Shown piece by piece: positions 25,618-35,000 of a stretch of 64,000 bases of DNA. Source of the DNA: Lachnospiraceae bacterium. GTDB lineage: Bacteria > Bacillota > Clostridia > Lachnospirales > Lachnospiraceae. Position numbers and translations under genes: made by a program. The DNA lies in contig JAILHF010000022.1 of NCBI GenBank assembly GCA_024696005.1, positions 1 to 64,000 of the forward strand. Direction: 5' to 3'. Within the stretch, counting starts at the first letter, position 1. Every line of letters starts with the position of its first letter. A model generated the notes under the pieces. That model saw nothing but the letters and a program-made list of their open reading frames with translations, searched no databases and was not told the origin of the DNA.

Positions 25618-27375
25618 ATGCTGAAAAAGATCTACGCAGTACTTGAACCGAAACACAGGACCCGGATGCTGGGCATCCTTGTGATCATAGTCATCAATTC
25701 GGGACTGGAACTTTTAGGGATCGCGGGGGTGTTCCCGCTGATCGATGCCGTGACCAAGCCCGAGCTGCTGCATGAGAAGCAGTACTTCCTGCTTGCGAGG
25801 GAGATCTTTCCCGTGCAGAAGGATTCGGAGTTCATCGCGCTGATGGCCCTGGCCCTGGCCGTGATCTATGTCGCAAAGAACGTCTACCTGATCTGGATGA
25901 ACTCGGTCTTTTACCGTTTCACGACCAACAGCCAGAAGGACCTGGCCGTGAAGATGACGGAATGCTATCTCTATCAGAACTATGCTTTCCATGTGGAGCA
26001 CAACCTGACCGAGCTGCAGCGCAACGTCGAAAATGACGTGAGCAGCCTCTTTACCACGCTTCTGTATATCCTGCAGCTTACGGCCGAGGTGCTGGTCTGC
26101 ACGCTGACGGTGATCTACCTGGCGCTGACCGATCTGCGCACCACGCTGGTCCTGACCGCATTGATGTGCGTGCTCCTTCTGCTCCTGCTTCTGGTGATGC
26201 GCAAGCGCATGAAGCAGCTGGGCGAGCAGAACCGAAAGACCTATGAGGAGCGCGTGCGCTGGTTCTTCCAGAGCTTCAGCGGCATCAAGGAGATCAAGAC
26301 CGCCAACAAGGAAGACTTTTTCATCAAGGGCTACCGCGATTCCTACGACCGTTATTCCCGCGTGTACTACCAGCGGAACGTCCTGGGCAACATGGTCAAG
26401 CCCGTCGTGGAGATGGTCTGCGTCGGCGGCATCATGGTCTACATGGGGACGCGCATCCTTTCGGGTGAGGACGTGCAGAACTTCGTTCCCGTGCTCGCGG
26501 TCTTTGCGATGGCGGCATTCCGCATGATGCCTTCGTTCAACCGCATCAGCGGCTTTCTGAACAACATCAACTTCGCGAAGCCCTCCGTGAACGCGGTCTA
26601 TCAGGACATGATCGAGATGAAGGAGCTGCAGAAGGCGCGCCGCGCAAAGCAGGAAGGCGCGATCGGATTCAAAAAGGAGCTGAAGATCAGCGGTCTGTGC
26701 TTCCATTACGCCTCCAACCCGGGCAAGGAAGTGCTCAAGGACCTTTCAATGACCATACCCTATAACAGTTCCGTGGCCCTGGTGGGTCCCTCCGGCGCCG
26801 GAAAGACCACGCTGGCGGACATCATCCTGGGCATATACGAACCCACCGGCGGAAAGGTGTGCGCGGACGGAGAGGACATCCACCGGCATCTGGATGCCTG
26901 GCACCACATGATCGGCTACATCCCGCAGAGCATCTATCTGATGGACGACACGATACGCGCCAACATCGCCTTCGGCGTGCCCGAGGACGAGATCGATGAC
27001 GAGCGCGTGTGGGAAGTGCTGCGGGAGGCGCAGCTCGAGGAATATGTGAAGCAGCAGGAGAAGGGGCTGGATACCGTGATCGGTGACCGCGGCGTGAAGC
27101 TCTCCGGCGGACAGAGGCAGCGCATGGGCATCGCCAGGGCTCTCTATCCTTCGCCGCAGCTTCTGGTGCTGGACGAAGCCACCTCGGCGCTCGACAGCGA
27201 GACCGAGAGCGCGGTGATGGAAGCGATCTACCATCTGGCCGGCCGCATCACGATGATCGTGATCGCGCACCGCATCACGACGATACGCAGCTGTGACGAG
27301 ATCTACCGGGTCTGCGACGGCGTCGCAAAAAAGATCAGCTACGAAGAGGCGGAAAATGACAAAGACAAAAAGTAA
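25618..27375 (+). CDS. ABC transporter, fused permease and ATPase (glycan flippase-like)
   Basis: A 585-residue half-transporter that would work as a dimer. Six membrane helices occupy about residues 15-320. The ATPase follows: Walker A VGPSGAGKTT (near 388-397), signature LSGGQRQR (near 494-501), Walker B LLVLDEATSALD, and the switch His in VIAHR. It belongs to the MsbA/PglK type, where PglK flips lipid-linked oligosaccharide. As the only exporter in the operon, and with no Wzx in sight, it is the best candidate for moving the finished glycan outward. Confidence 0.88.
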   Translation: MLKKIYAVLEPKHRTRMLGILVIIVINSGLELLGIAGVFPLIDAVTKPELLHEKQYFLLAREIFPVQKDSEFIALMALALAVIYVAKNVYLIWMNSVFYRFTTNSQKDLAVKMTECYLYQNYAFHVEHNLTELQRNVENDVSSLFTTLLYILQLTAEVLVCTLTVIYLALTDLRTTLVLTALMCVLLLLLLLVMRKRMKQLGEQNRKTYEERVRWFFQSFSGIKEIKTANKEDFFIKGYRDSYDRYSRVYYQRNVLGNMVKPVVEMVCVGGIMVYMGTRILSGEDVQNFVPVLAVFAMAAFRMMPSFNRISGFLNNINFAKPSVNAVYQDMIEMKELQKARRAKQEGAIGFKKELKISGLCFHYASNPGKEVLKDLSMTIPYNSSVALVGPSGAGKTTLADIILGIYEPTGGKVCADGEDIHRHLDAWHHMIGYIPQSIYLMDDTIRANIAFGVPEDEIDDERVWEVLREAQLEEYVKQQEKGLDTVIGDRGVKLSGGQRQRMGIARALYPSPQLLVLDEATSALDSETESAVMEAIYHLAGRITMIVIAHRITTIRSCDEIYRVCDGVAKKISYEEAENDKDKK

Positions 27376-28015
27376 AAAAGCGCCGGGCCGGGCGCGGAGG
27401 GTGCTGAAGAAGATCCTGCGGCTGCCCAAGCACCTGTGGGACCGGGCGCGTCTCAAGAATAAAGATTTTTCGCTGATCTCGATGAACTGCACCGGCGGGA
27501 TGATCTACCACGAGCTGCGCCTGCAGTTCTGTTCGCCCACGATCAACCTCTTTTTTTCGGCAGAGGATTTCGTGAAGCTCTGCTCGGACCTGAAGGGCTA
27601 TCTGGAAAAGGAAGTCGTTGAGGTCGAGAGTCCCTATCCCTATCCCGTCGGGATGCTGGGGGACCTCACGGTCCATTTCATGCACTATCCCACGTTTGCG
27701 GAGGCAAAGCGGAAATGGGACGAGCGCTGCGCGCGGGTGAACTACGACAACGTCTATCTGCTGATGTGCGACCGCGACGGCTGCACCGAAGAACTGGCGC
27801 GGCGTTTTGACGCGATCGGCGGCGTGCGCGGCAAGGTCTTTTACAGCTACCGGAGGATCGATGGCGTGAAGTCGCTTGCCTTTGTCCCGGACGGGGAAGA
27901 GGACGGGCAGCTGCGCATCATCACGGGATACCGGGACGGCATCACCGGCCGCAAATGGTTTGATGCCTGGGATTACGTTCCCTGCTTTAACCGGAAGGAT
28001 GACGATGGAAAATAA
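27356..28015 (+). CDS. DUF1919 family protein
   Basis: A 219-residue protein. After a basic N-terminus it reads LKNKDFSLISMNCTGGMIYHELRLQFCSPTINLFF-like, the hallmark of DUF1919, found in exopolysaccharide clusters and often called a glycosyltransferase-like or acyltransferase-like protein. ATG 27356 lies inside the end of the ABC gene, with GAGGCGG just before it. Function is not known; its position between flippase and GT-C protein ties it to the glycan. Confidence 0.78.
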   Translation: MTKTKSKKAPGRARRVLKKILRLPKHLWDRARLKNKDFSLISMNCTGGMIYHELRLQFCSPTINLFFSAEDFVKLCSDLKGYLEKEVVEVESPYPYPVGMLGDLTVHFMHYPTFAEAKRKWDERCARVNYDNVYLLMCDRDGCTEELARRFDAIGGVRGKVFYSYRRIDGVKSLAFVPDGEEDGQLRIITGYRDGITGRKWFDAWDYVPCFNRKDDDGK

Positions 28016-29444
28016 AGGGAAGAAAAGAACGAACATCGCTTTGCTCTTTGCCGCGGCGCTGAGTGTCTTCTCCGCGTTTTCTTTTGTGTACAATGACATG
28101 AAGATCCAGACCGCCTGGGCCCGCATCTTTCTGGACGGCGTGGAGAGCGGAACGATACGGCGTTACGCGGAGCTTGTCGAGCAGGGCTTTCCGGCCTGTC
28201 CCAACAATTACAGCCTCTTTTACAACATCTGCATGGCTCTGTGGTTTGCACCGCTGCGGATCGCGGAACGCCTTTCGGGAGGCGTGATCGCGGAATTCGT
28301 CTGGTTTGCCTGGTTTAAGCTGCTGATCCTTCTGTGCTTTGCGCTCTGCACGCTTCTGATCGCAAAGATCCTGAAAAAGCTGGGGAAGGATGAGGAGAGC
28401 ATCGGAAACCTGCTCTTTCTGTTTCTGGTCTCGCCCGTCACACAGTACGCGGGGATCGCGATCGGCCAGGTGGACTGCTTTTCGCTGGTGCTGATGCTCG
28501 CCGCAGTGCACGCGCTTTTGGATGAGCGTTACGGGCGGATGTGCTTTCTGGTCTCGCTTTCTTTGATGTTCAAGCCCTTTGTGCTCTTTGCTTTCCTGCC
28601 GATCTTCTTCCTGCGTTTTTACCGGGAGCCTGTGAAAATGTTTCGCTACGGCGCGGTCACGCTGAGCATGCCTGCCCTGATGCAGCTGCTGGGACGGACC
28701 TATTTCATCGATTACGAGCAGAAGCGCAGCTTTTACGACAGCCTCTTTCATTTTCCGGACAGGATACTGGGCGGCAGCATTTACGAGACGGCGCCCTTTG
28801 TCACGCTCTTCTGCATCCTTTTGTATTTCTGCGCGCGGAAGTGCTCGGAGAATAAGTGTACGCGGAAAGACGACCTGCTCTTCCCGTTTTGCGGGATCCT
28901 GCTCTTTCTGCTCTTTTCGGAATGGTCGGCGCACTGGATCGTCTACCTCTCGTTCTTCCTGCTCTTCTGTGCCCTGCTGGCAAAACGCAAGCAGGACGTG
29001 CTGCTTTTGTACCTGGTCCTCGGCATCTTCTATCCGCTTTATGTGGTGAGCAAATGGCCGGCGGAGCTGGACATGGGCATGCTGGGCGGCGCGCTGCTAA
29101 CGCAGCTTTCGGGGATACGCTATGACGGCCACGAGCTGGGCTGGTTTGTGGGAAATCATCTGATCGATGTGAAATATGCAGTCATCATCTGCCGCTCGGT
29201 GATCACGGCGGCCCTGCTGCTTCTGTCGCTGCCGGTGCTGCGCCTGTTTAAGGGGAAGGGGGAAGAGGCTTTCGGTATTGATGGGAAAGAGGGAGCGGTT
29301 TCCGATGGAAAAAAGAAGAACGGATCGAATCGGTCCGCGGAATTCCGGCTTGAAAAAAAGGAGGAAAAGCTCCTGCTCTACGCACAGTGCATTCCCTGGT
29401 TACTGTTCCTGGGGGCTGTCTGGATCCTTGCGATGAAGGGGTAG
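28005..29444 (+). CDS. Polytopic GT-C-like membrane glycosyltransferase
   Basis: A 479-residue protein with about ten membrane helices. After the first helix it has an acidic stretch (FLDGVESGTIRRYAE) and then YSLFYNICMALWFAPLR, like the first extracytoplasmic loop of GT39/GT87-type mannosyltransferases. These use polyprenyl-phosphate sugars outside the membrane. ATG 28005 has AAGG six bases upstream and overlaps the DUF1919 stop by 11 bases. It closes the operon. It may be the polymer-modifying or polymerising enzyme. A charged, low-complexity loop lies near residues 410-450. Confidence 0.6.
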   Translation: MENKGKKRTNIALLFAAALSVFSAFSFVYNDMKIQTAWARIFLDGVESGTIRRYAELVEQGFPACPNNYSLFYNICMALWFAPLRIAERLSGGVIAEFVWFAWFKLLILLCFALCTLLIAKILKKLGKDEESIGNLLFLFLVSPVTQYAGIAIGQVDCFSLVLMLAAVHALLDERYGRMCFLVSLSLMFKPFVLFAFLPIFFLRFYREPVKMFRYGAVTLSMPALMQLLGRTYFIDYEQKRSFYDSLFHFPDRILGGSIYETAPFVTLFCILLYFCARKCSENKCTRKDDLLFPFCGILLFLLFSEWSAHWIVYLSFFLLFCALLAKRKQDVLLLYLVLGIFYPLYVVSKWPAELDMGMLGGALLTQLSGIRYDGHELGWFVGNHLIDVKYAVIICRSVITAALLLLSLPVLRLFKGKGEEAFGIDGKEGAVSDGKKKNGSNRSAEFRLEKKEEKLLLYAQCIPWLLFLGAVWILAMKG

Positions 29445-29531
29445 AGAAACAGATCTTCAGAAAATAAAAAGCACTTGTGGCTGTTCCGTTCGCAGGACGG
29501 TTTTGCGTAGATGAAGGGAGAGAGTGGTTCT

Positions 29532-29751
29532 GAGCAGAAGGACATAAGTTCTGGGCACCACTCCGGAGCCACGCAGCTCTAAGAAGCTGCTTTTATTTCC
29601 GGTACAGCCCGGGACCGCTCGAGACTTCGCATCCATGCGCAGGCTCGAGCTCTCGTCGCCATCCATGGCGACTCGTCCCTTTTTCCATTCTGCAGCTTCA
29701 AGAGCTGACGGGCTCCTCCGCGACGTGCCCCGGCCCTTATGTCCTCTGCTC
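29532..29751 (-). repeat. Long imperfect palindrome element, copy 2
   Basis: The inverted counterpart of 7076-7299. Read on the minus strand it opens GAGCAGAGGACATAAG and closes CTTATGTCCTTCTGCTC, with the same inner arms. Its central hairpins are GTCGCC-ATGGAT-GGCGAC and a CTCGAG-bounded one around CGCATGGATGCG; copy 1 has a different stem (GATCCGC/GCGGATC) around a similar ATGGAT loop. The element fills most of a 349-base gap between converging genes. I see nothing recognisable in 29445-29531. Confidence 0.75.
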
Positions 29752-29793
29752 TTCACAGCATCAGGTTCGCTCATCCCGCAAACCGCATGCTCA

Positions 29794-30777
29794 CTATTTC
29801 CCTGAAACCTGATAAAACAGATACCGCAGCACATTGCCGCGGCTGATGTCGAAAGCACCCAGGCGCCCGTCGAAGAAGCGGCCGAGCAGAAACAGCATCT
29901 TTTTGAAGCGTCCGTCGTTCTCGTAATGCTCCATCGAGCGGAAGAGGGCGACGTATTTTTGTACCTGCGCCTTGTAATCGGCGGGCATTTCGCTGCCCTT
30001 CACGTCCAGCAGGTTCTGCAGGCGGTCGCCGTGCCGTTTCAGATAAAACAGCACCTTCTGCACCTGGCAGATATCTTCTTCTTTCCGATCCCGTTTGTTT
30101 GCCCGGGCACCCACGGTGTTTTTCCCGTGCTGGCGGTAGAGCGTGAGCGGCTCATCGAGGGCCGTTACCGTGCCGTAGGCCGGTGCGCAGACCGCAAGCC
30201 AGCTGTCGTGCAGCCAGCCCTTTTTTTCGGGGATCGGAAAGGCTTTTTCGGCCAGCTCCCGGCGGAAGGACATCTGCGTGCCCGGGACGGCCCAGTAGTA
30301 CATCAATAGCTGCCGGAACTTTTCCTGCGGGATGCGGTCGCAGAGGCCGGCGCGCCGCAGGTTCAGCGAAGTCCAGAAATCGCATCCCAGGGAGTTCAGC
30401 TCCCCGTCTACCAGCTCACTGTTGGAAAAGACCATCATGCAGGAGCTGTCTTTCTCGTATTCCCGCATCATGAGCTCGATCTTGTCCTTACGCCACACAT
30501 CGTCCTGGTCGGCCGTGAAGATCACGTCGCCGCTGCAGGCGAGTATGCACTTCTGGAAGGAATAAAACACGCCCCTGTTCGTTTCGTTCACAAGGATGCT
30601 GTGCGGGATCCCGCATTCGGAAAGGATCTTTTCGGCAAGGGCGGCCGTGCCGTCGGGGCTGCAGTCGTCGAGGAGCACGATCTCGTCGGGTTTTCGCGTC
30701 TGCTCAAAGATGCTGCGGAGCTGCTCCTCCAGGAAGCGCTCGCCCTTATAGGTACACATCGCGACGGAAATACGCAT
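29794..30777 (-). CDS. Glycosyltransferase family 2 (rhamnosyltransferase-like)
   Basis: A 327-residue GT-A enzyme. RISVAMCTYKGERFLEEQLRS is the N-terminal signature of the rhamnosyltransferase-like GT2 group, followed by IVLLDDCSPDGT, NRGVFYSFQKC, FTADQDDVW (metal site) and the late acidic segment GWLHDSWLAV. It acts on a lipid-linked or peptidoglycan-linked acceptor in the cytosol. It is the second gene of a two-gene minus-strand operon behind the clostripain-like peptidase. Its orientation sets it apart from the large glycan operon. Confidence 0.87.
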   Translation of the reverse strand: MRISVAMCTYKGERFLEEQLRSIFEQTRKPDEIVLLDDCSPDGTAALAEKILSECGIPHSILVNETNRGVFYSFQKCILACSGDVIFTADQDDVWRKDKIELMMREYEKDSSCMMVFSNSELVDGELNSLGCDFWTSLNLRRAGLCDRIPQEKFRQLLMYYWAVPGTQMSFRRELAEKAFPIPEKKGWLHDSWLAVCAPAYGTVTALDEPLTLYRQHGKNTVGARANKRDRKEEDICQVQKVLFYLKRHGDRLQNLLDVKGSEMPADYKAQVQKYVALFRSMEHYENDGRFKKMLFLLGRFFDGRLGAFDISRGNVLRYLFYQVSGK

Positions 30778-30786
30778 GAGCCTGCC

Positions 30787-32226
30787 TCAATAACTGAAAT
30801 CGTCCCAGCCCTGCCACTGGTGATCGAATTCGTAATAATCGTAGTAATTTGAGGCTGCGGAATTGTTCTGGAAATTGCCCAGCCACTGGATATAGCGCTT
30901 GTCGATGCCGATGCCGGCAAAGACCTGCCCCAGCGAGGCGTAAAATTCCGGATCGCCGTAGGGCAGCGTGACGGACAGACCGGTCAGGCCGGTGTTGTCG
31001 AAGGAACAGTTATAGTAGGCCACACAGGAAGCCAGGCGCGAGACCAGGCTCTTGGTCATGGGCGAGGGGATGGATACCGCCAGCGCCAGCAGGTCGGTGA
31101 TGTAGCATTCCGCCATGACGCTGCTCACACGGGGATGAGCCCGTCCGCTGCGCTTGATCTCGCGGCTGTAGTTGACCGAGAGCAGCGTGTCTTCGTTTTC
31201 GTAGGCAAAATCCTTCCAGGCGTCAAAGGCCGCCGGGATATAACGCTCGTCGATCAGGGCCAGCGTGGAGCTGGAGCCGAAATACTCGACGGCGTTGGTC
31301 TCCACCATGTCGTCGATCAGGATCTTTGACAGGGAGACGGTATCGATGGAGCTGTTCCGGGCCAGCGCGTCGAGCCAGCCGCCGTATGCCCAGCCCAGGG
31401 CGGATTCGAAGTCCTCGGAGAGGACACAGTAATCGCAGTAGTCATAGAGCGCGTAGCACACTTCAATGGAGCTCATGATGCAGGCGTCCATCCCGATGAA
31501 ATCAAAGACCAGCCCGCTCTGCTGCAGGGCGGCCGTCATCTCGTCCATTGTGAGCGAGTGGTCCTCGCCGAGCCATTCGTCGTAGCCGAAGCCTTCCACG
31601 GAGCCGCCGCCGTGATCCCAGAGGATCAGGAAATAGCGGTCTGCCGGATGAAGGGTCGAACCCCACTTCAGGAAATCCAGCAGGGTGGCGGGGTCGGTGC
31701 AGTCCAGCTGCGGGAGGCCGTCGTCGAGCAGCACGAGCTGCTGCTGATCGATCTCGAAGCGCTGGCTGTGGTCCGAGGCGATGTTGAAATCCTGCCACTG
31801 CTTCGTTCCCATGGTCTGGATCAGGATGTGGACCTTGTCGCTGCTTGCGGCGCCCAGCATCTCACGGATGTCCTGGGAGGCAAAGCCGTTGAAGCTCTCC
31901 AGATCGGAGCCGTTCATGTAGACGAGGATCGTGACCTCGTCCATGCCGCCGCCCACCGGGGTGACAAGGGGGGAGCGGACCAGACGGCTCTGTGCGAGCT
32001 CACCGCGCTCGTTTGCGGCCTTTTCGGCGGCTTCCTGCCTGCGCAGACGCGCCTCTTCGTCCAGATTGCGGCGCATTTCCTCGGTCCGGGACATGTAAAG
32101 CCCGCGGGATTCGGGTTGCTGCGGGCCCCTGATCAGCCCTTTCGCGCACACGCTCAAAGCCCCCACGAGCAGCAGCAGGGAGGGCAGGAGAAGCAATATG
32201 CGTTTCAGGCGATCCGTCTTCTTCAT
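30787..32226 (-). CDS. Clostripain-family (C11) cysteine peptidase
   Basis: A 479-residue protein. A basic N-terminus and hydrophobic stretch (about 9-28) form a signal peptide or anchor, so the enzyme faces outside. EVTILVYMNGSDLE starts the C11 domain; the catalytic His is in LWDHGGG (near 204) and the catalytic Cys in MDACIMSS (near 248). Clostripain cleaves after Arg or Lys and usually self-activates. Glu/Arg-rich sequence between anchor and domain may be a stalk. No Shine-Dalgarno precedes ATG 32226, and a -10 box lies only about ten bases upstream. Confidence 0.88.
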   Translation of the reverse strand: MKKTDRLKRILLLLPSLLLLVGALSVCAKGLIRGPQQPESRGLYMSRTEEMRRNLDEEARLRRQEAAEKAANERGELAQSRLVRSPLVTPVGGGMDEVTILVYMNGSDLESFNGFASQDIREMLGAASSDKVHILIQTMGTKQWQDFNIASDHSQRFEIDQQQLVLLDDGLPQLDCTDPATLLDFLKWGSTLHPADRYFLILWDHGGGSVEGFGYDEWLGEDHSLTMDEMTAALQQSGLVFDFIGMDACIMSSIEVCYALYDYCDYCVLSEDFESALGWAYGGWLDALARNSSIDTVSLSKILIDDMVETNAVEYFGSSSTLALIDERYIPAAFDAWKDFAYENEDTLLSVNYSREIKRSGRAHPRVSSVMAECYITDLLALAVSIPSPMTKSLVSRLASCVAYYNCSFDNTGLTGLSVTLPYGDPEFYASLGQVFAGIGIDKRYIQWLGNFQNNSAASNYYDYYEFDHQWQGWDDFSY

Positions 32227-32235
32227 ATGTCATAT

Positions 32236-32241
32236 AGTATA
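32236..32241 (-). promoter_or_regulatory. Predicted peptidase promoter -10 (TGnTATACT), apparently leaderless
   Basis: On the minus strand TATACT (32236-32241) is preceded by TG one base away, an extended -10. Transcription would start near 32229, two or three bases before ATG 32226. No good -35 is visible, as is common for extended -10 promoters. Confidence 0.45.
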
Positions 32242-32254
32242 GCACGGGTTTTCA

Positions 32255-32283
32255 TTGAAAGAAAGAGACTTTTGTGTTATGAT
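32255..32283 (+). promoter_or_regulatory. Predicted xpaC-telA promoter
   Basis: A -35 TTGAAA (32255-32260), 17-base spacer and -10 TATGAT (32278-32283), with TG at 32275-32276 extending the -10. It serves the XpaC gene at 32314 and, with only 60 bases between the genes, TelA as well. Confidence 0.6.
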
Positions 32284-32313
32284 AGGAACGGTGCGATAAA
32301 GAAAGGATATGCT

Positions 32314-33639
32314 ATGGCAGCCGGAGACAATAAACCGAAACAAGTGATCGATGTGCTGGCGGACGGCGTGGCCGGTGTGGCGGATCGTGTCGCCAACGCA
32401 GCCGCGACGGGGAATTACAGTTCCCTCAGCCAGGATGTAAGCCGTGAGCTTGAAAACATGTTCGGGAATCTGGGACGTACCGTGAACCCGAACCGGCCGG
32501 AGCAGTTCGGACCCCGCGTGCAGCAGGGGACCATGGGATACCGCAATCCCACGAATGAAAGCTATTGGCAGCAGACACAGACTGCCCAGAAGATACGCAA
32601 TATCAACCAGCAGAGGGCGCAGATGGCGCAGAGGACCGGATATCACGCTCCCAACGCCGCGGTGCCGCAGCAGAGGCTACAGCAACAGCAGAAATTTGTG
32701 CCTGCCCTGTATCGTAACCTCGGAAGCGAAAAACTCAACGCGAACATCGGCATGGTGGCCGGGCTTGCGGTCGGTACCGTCAGTACCCTTGCTTTGGGAG
32801 CCGTGGCCATGGTGGCCGGCTGGGCCGGACTGGTCGGGGCGCTCATCTTCGGGATCATCCCCGTAGGAAGCTTTATCGGGGCCGGAGTCAGCAGCAGCAA
32901 TCTCAGCGCCATACAGCGTTTCAATAAATATGTAAAGAGCCTGAACGGCAAGACCTACACCGAGGTGGAGGAGCTCGCCAGGGGCACCGGAAAGACCGCG
33001 AAATACATCCGCAAGGACCTGAAGAAGATGATCGACAAGGGCTGGTTTGCCCAGGGTCACATGGATGAGGAAGGCCTGAACCTGATCACCAGCGACGAAA
33101 CCTACCAGCAGTACCTGCAGGCCATGCAGTCGGCCGAGGAGCGTGCCAAGGTGGTGGACGGCTACACCGGCGAGCAGCGCGAGATCTTCCAGCAGGGCGA
33201 GCAGTACATCAACGAGATCCGCGAGTGCAACAAGGAGATCCCGGATGTGGACATCTCGGCCAAGCTTGACCGCATGGAGCATTCCGTGCGCGTGATCGTC
33301 GACCGGGCCAAGCAGCAGCCCAGCCTCACCCAGGATCTGCGCAGGCTGATGAACTACTACCTGCCCACGATGGTCAAGCTTCTGCATTCGTACATAGATC
33401 TGGACCGGCAGGAAAAGACCAGTGCCAACATCGAGAGCTCCAAGCAGGAGGTCGTGCGGACCATCGACATGATGAACGATGCCTTCGACAGGCTGTTTGA
33501 CGGGCTGTTTGACGATACCAGCCTGGATATCTCCTCGGATGCCGAGGTGATGCGTCAGCTCCTCGAACAGGAAGGATTGACAGGACATAACTTTACATCA
33601 AACATCACCATGCCCGGGACCGGGAATGATGAGCAGTGA
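32314..33639 (+). CDS. XpaC-like protein (5-bromo-4-chloroindolyl phosphate hydrolysis family)
   Basis: A 441-residue protein. The first 150 residues are Gln/Asn-rich and probably disordered. A hydrophobic hairpin of two helices (about 150-195) anchors it. The rest matches the XpaC family (IQRFNKYVKSLNGKTYTEVEELA..., MIDKGWFAQGHMDEEGLNLITS). ATG 32314 has AAAGGA upstream; the frame is open further upstream but that part lies over the divergent peptidase gene. XpaC is regularly paired with TelA, as here, and is linked to envelope stress; its activity is not established. Confidence 0.82.
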   Translation: MAAGDNKPKQVIDVLADGVAGVADRVANAAATGNYSSLSQDVSRELENMFGNLGRTVNPNRPEQFGPRVQQGTMGYRNPTNESYWQQTQTAQKIRNINQQRAQMAQRTGYHAPNAAVPQQRLQQQQKFVPALYRNLGSEKLNANIGMVAGLAVGTVSTLALGAVAMVAGWAGLVGALIFGIIPVGSFIGAGVSSSNLSAIQRFNKYVKSLNGKTYTEVEELARGTGKTAKYIRKDLKKMIDKGWFAQGHMDEEGLNLITSDETYQQYLQAMQSAEERAKVVDGYTGEQREIFQQGEQYINEIRECNKEIPDVDISAKLDRMEHSVRVIVDRAKQQPSLTQDLRRLMNYYLPTMVKLLHSYIDLDRQEKTSANIESSKQEVVRTIDMMNDAFDRLFDGLFDDTSLDISSDAEVMRQLLEQEGLTGHNFTSNITMPGTGNDEQ

Positions 33640-33699
33640 TATAACACGAGCATGACCATGCCCGGAAGCGGGGATGGCAACAATAAGGAGGGAAAGAAC

Positions 33700-34917
33700 A
33701 TGGCGGATAATGAAATGCAGCAGGCAGTACAGGGTCTGGCGGATTCCAACAGCGCAGCGATCAGCGAGCTGGGGAATGCATCAACCATGCCCACGCTCAC
33801 GCTGGATCCTTTCGGAGCAGCTCCCACGGCCGAGACGGTGCCCGGAGTAGCGGTACCGAAGGAAATGGCTTCGGCGGCCGATGTGGCCGAGCAGCAGCTT
33901 TCGGAAGAAGAGAAAAAGATGGTGGATGCCTTTGCCACCCAGATCGATATCACCAACAGCAACGTGATCATGACATACGGAGCAGGTACCCAGCAGAAGA
34001 TGGCGGATTTCTCCGGCAAAGCGCTGGACAACGTGCGTTCCAAGGATATGGGTGAAGTCGGCGAGCTGCTGACCGGCGTTGTCGCCGAGCTGAAGGGCTT
34101 TAACGGCGAGGACGAAAAGGGCATCAAGGGCTTCTTCAAGAAGCAGGGCAACAAGCTGCAGATGATGAAGGCGAAATACGACAAGGCCGAGGTGAACATC
34201 AACCGCATCGTGGATACGCTGCAGCAGCACGAGACGCGCCTGATGAAGGATGCGGCGATGCTGGACAAGATGTACGACATGAACCTGGCTTACTTCAAGG
34301 AGCTGACGATGTACATCATCGCCGGCAAGAAGAAGCTGCAGGAAGCCGAGACCGTGGTGCTGCCCGAGCTTCAGCGCCGTGCCCAGGAGAGCGGGCTGCC
34401 CGAGGATGCGCAGAAGGCAAGGGATTACCAGGAGATGTGCGAGCGTTTCTCCAAAAAGATCGTTGACCTGGAGCTGACCAGGACCATCGCGATGCAGACG
34501 GCTCCGCAGATCCGCATGATCCAGTCCAACGACATGCAGATGGTGGACAAGATCCGTTCCACCATTGTCAATACCATTCCTCTGTGGAAGAGCCAGATGG
34601 TCATCGCTCTGGGCATCCAGAACGCGACCGAGGCCGCAAGGGCGCAGCGCGCGGTCACCGACGTGACCAACCAGATGCTCCTGCAGAACGCCGAGGCACT
34701 CAAGACCGCGACCATCGAGACCGAGAAGGAATCCCAGAGAGGCATCGTGGATATCGAGACGCTGAACAAGACGAACCAGAGCCTGATCACTACCTTCGAC
34801 GAAGTGATGCGCATCCAGTCCGAGGGCCGCGAGAAGCGCAAGCAGGCCGAGGCCGAGATGCAGCGCATGGAGAACGAGCTCAAGAACAAGCTTCTCGAGA
34901 TCAAGGGAACGAAATAA
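33700..34917 (+). CDS. TelA-like toxic anion resistance protein
   Basis: A 405-residue cytosolic, mostly helical protein of the TelA family (PF05816). Family features include VEELTGVVAELKGF-like segment near 110-125, MLDKMYDMNLAYFKELTMYIIAG, and the C-terminal LLQNAEALKTATIETEKES...GIVDIETL. AAGGAGGG before ATG 33700 fixes the start. TelA homologues are tied to tellurite or membrane-active stress resistance, with unknown mechanism. Its last 15 codons recur in diverged form at 35423-35467, beyond a terminator and repeat array A1. Confidence 0.88.
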   Translation: MADNEMQQAVQGLADSNSAAISELGNASTMPTLTLDPFGAAPTAETVPGVAVPKEMASAADVAEQQLSEEEKKMVDAFATQIDITNSNVIMTYGAGTQQKMADFSGKALDNVRSKDMGEVGELLTGVVAELKGFNGEDEKGIKGFFKKQGNKLQMMKAKYDKAEVNINRIVDTLQQHETRLMKDAAMLDKMYDMNLAYFKELTMYIIAGKKKLQEAETVVLPELQRRAQESGLPEDAQKARDYQEMCERFSKKIVDLELTRTIAMQTAPQIRMIQSNDMQMVDKIRSTIVNTIPLWKSQMVIALGIQNATEAARAQRAVTDVTNQMLLQNAEALKTATIETEKESQRGIVDIETLNKTNQSLITTFDEVMRIQSEGREKRKQAEAEMQRMENELKNKLLEIKGTK

Positions 34918-34945
34918 ATATGGTGTTTTGAATTTGTCATAACAA

Positions 34946-34977
34946 AACCGGGCTGTCATTCGGCAGCCCGGTTTTTT
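34946..34977 (+). terminator. Rho-independent terminator after telA
   Basis: AACCGGGCTG (34946-34955) pairs perfectly with CAGCCCGGTT (34964-34973) around an eight-base loop, followed by a T-run. Confidence 0.9.
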
Positions 34978-35000
34978 CTCAAGTGTACAAAGTGGGAAGG

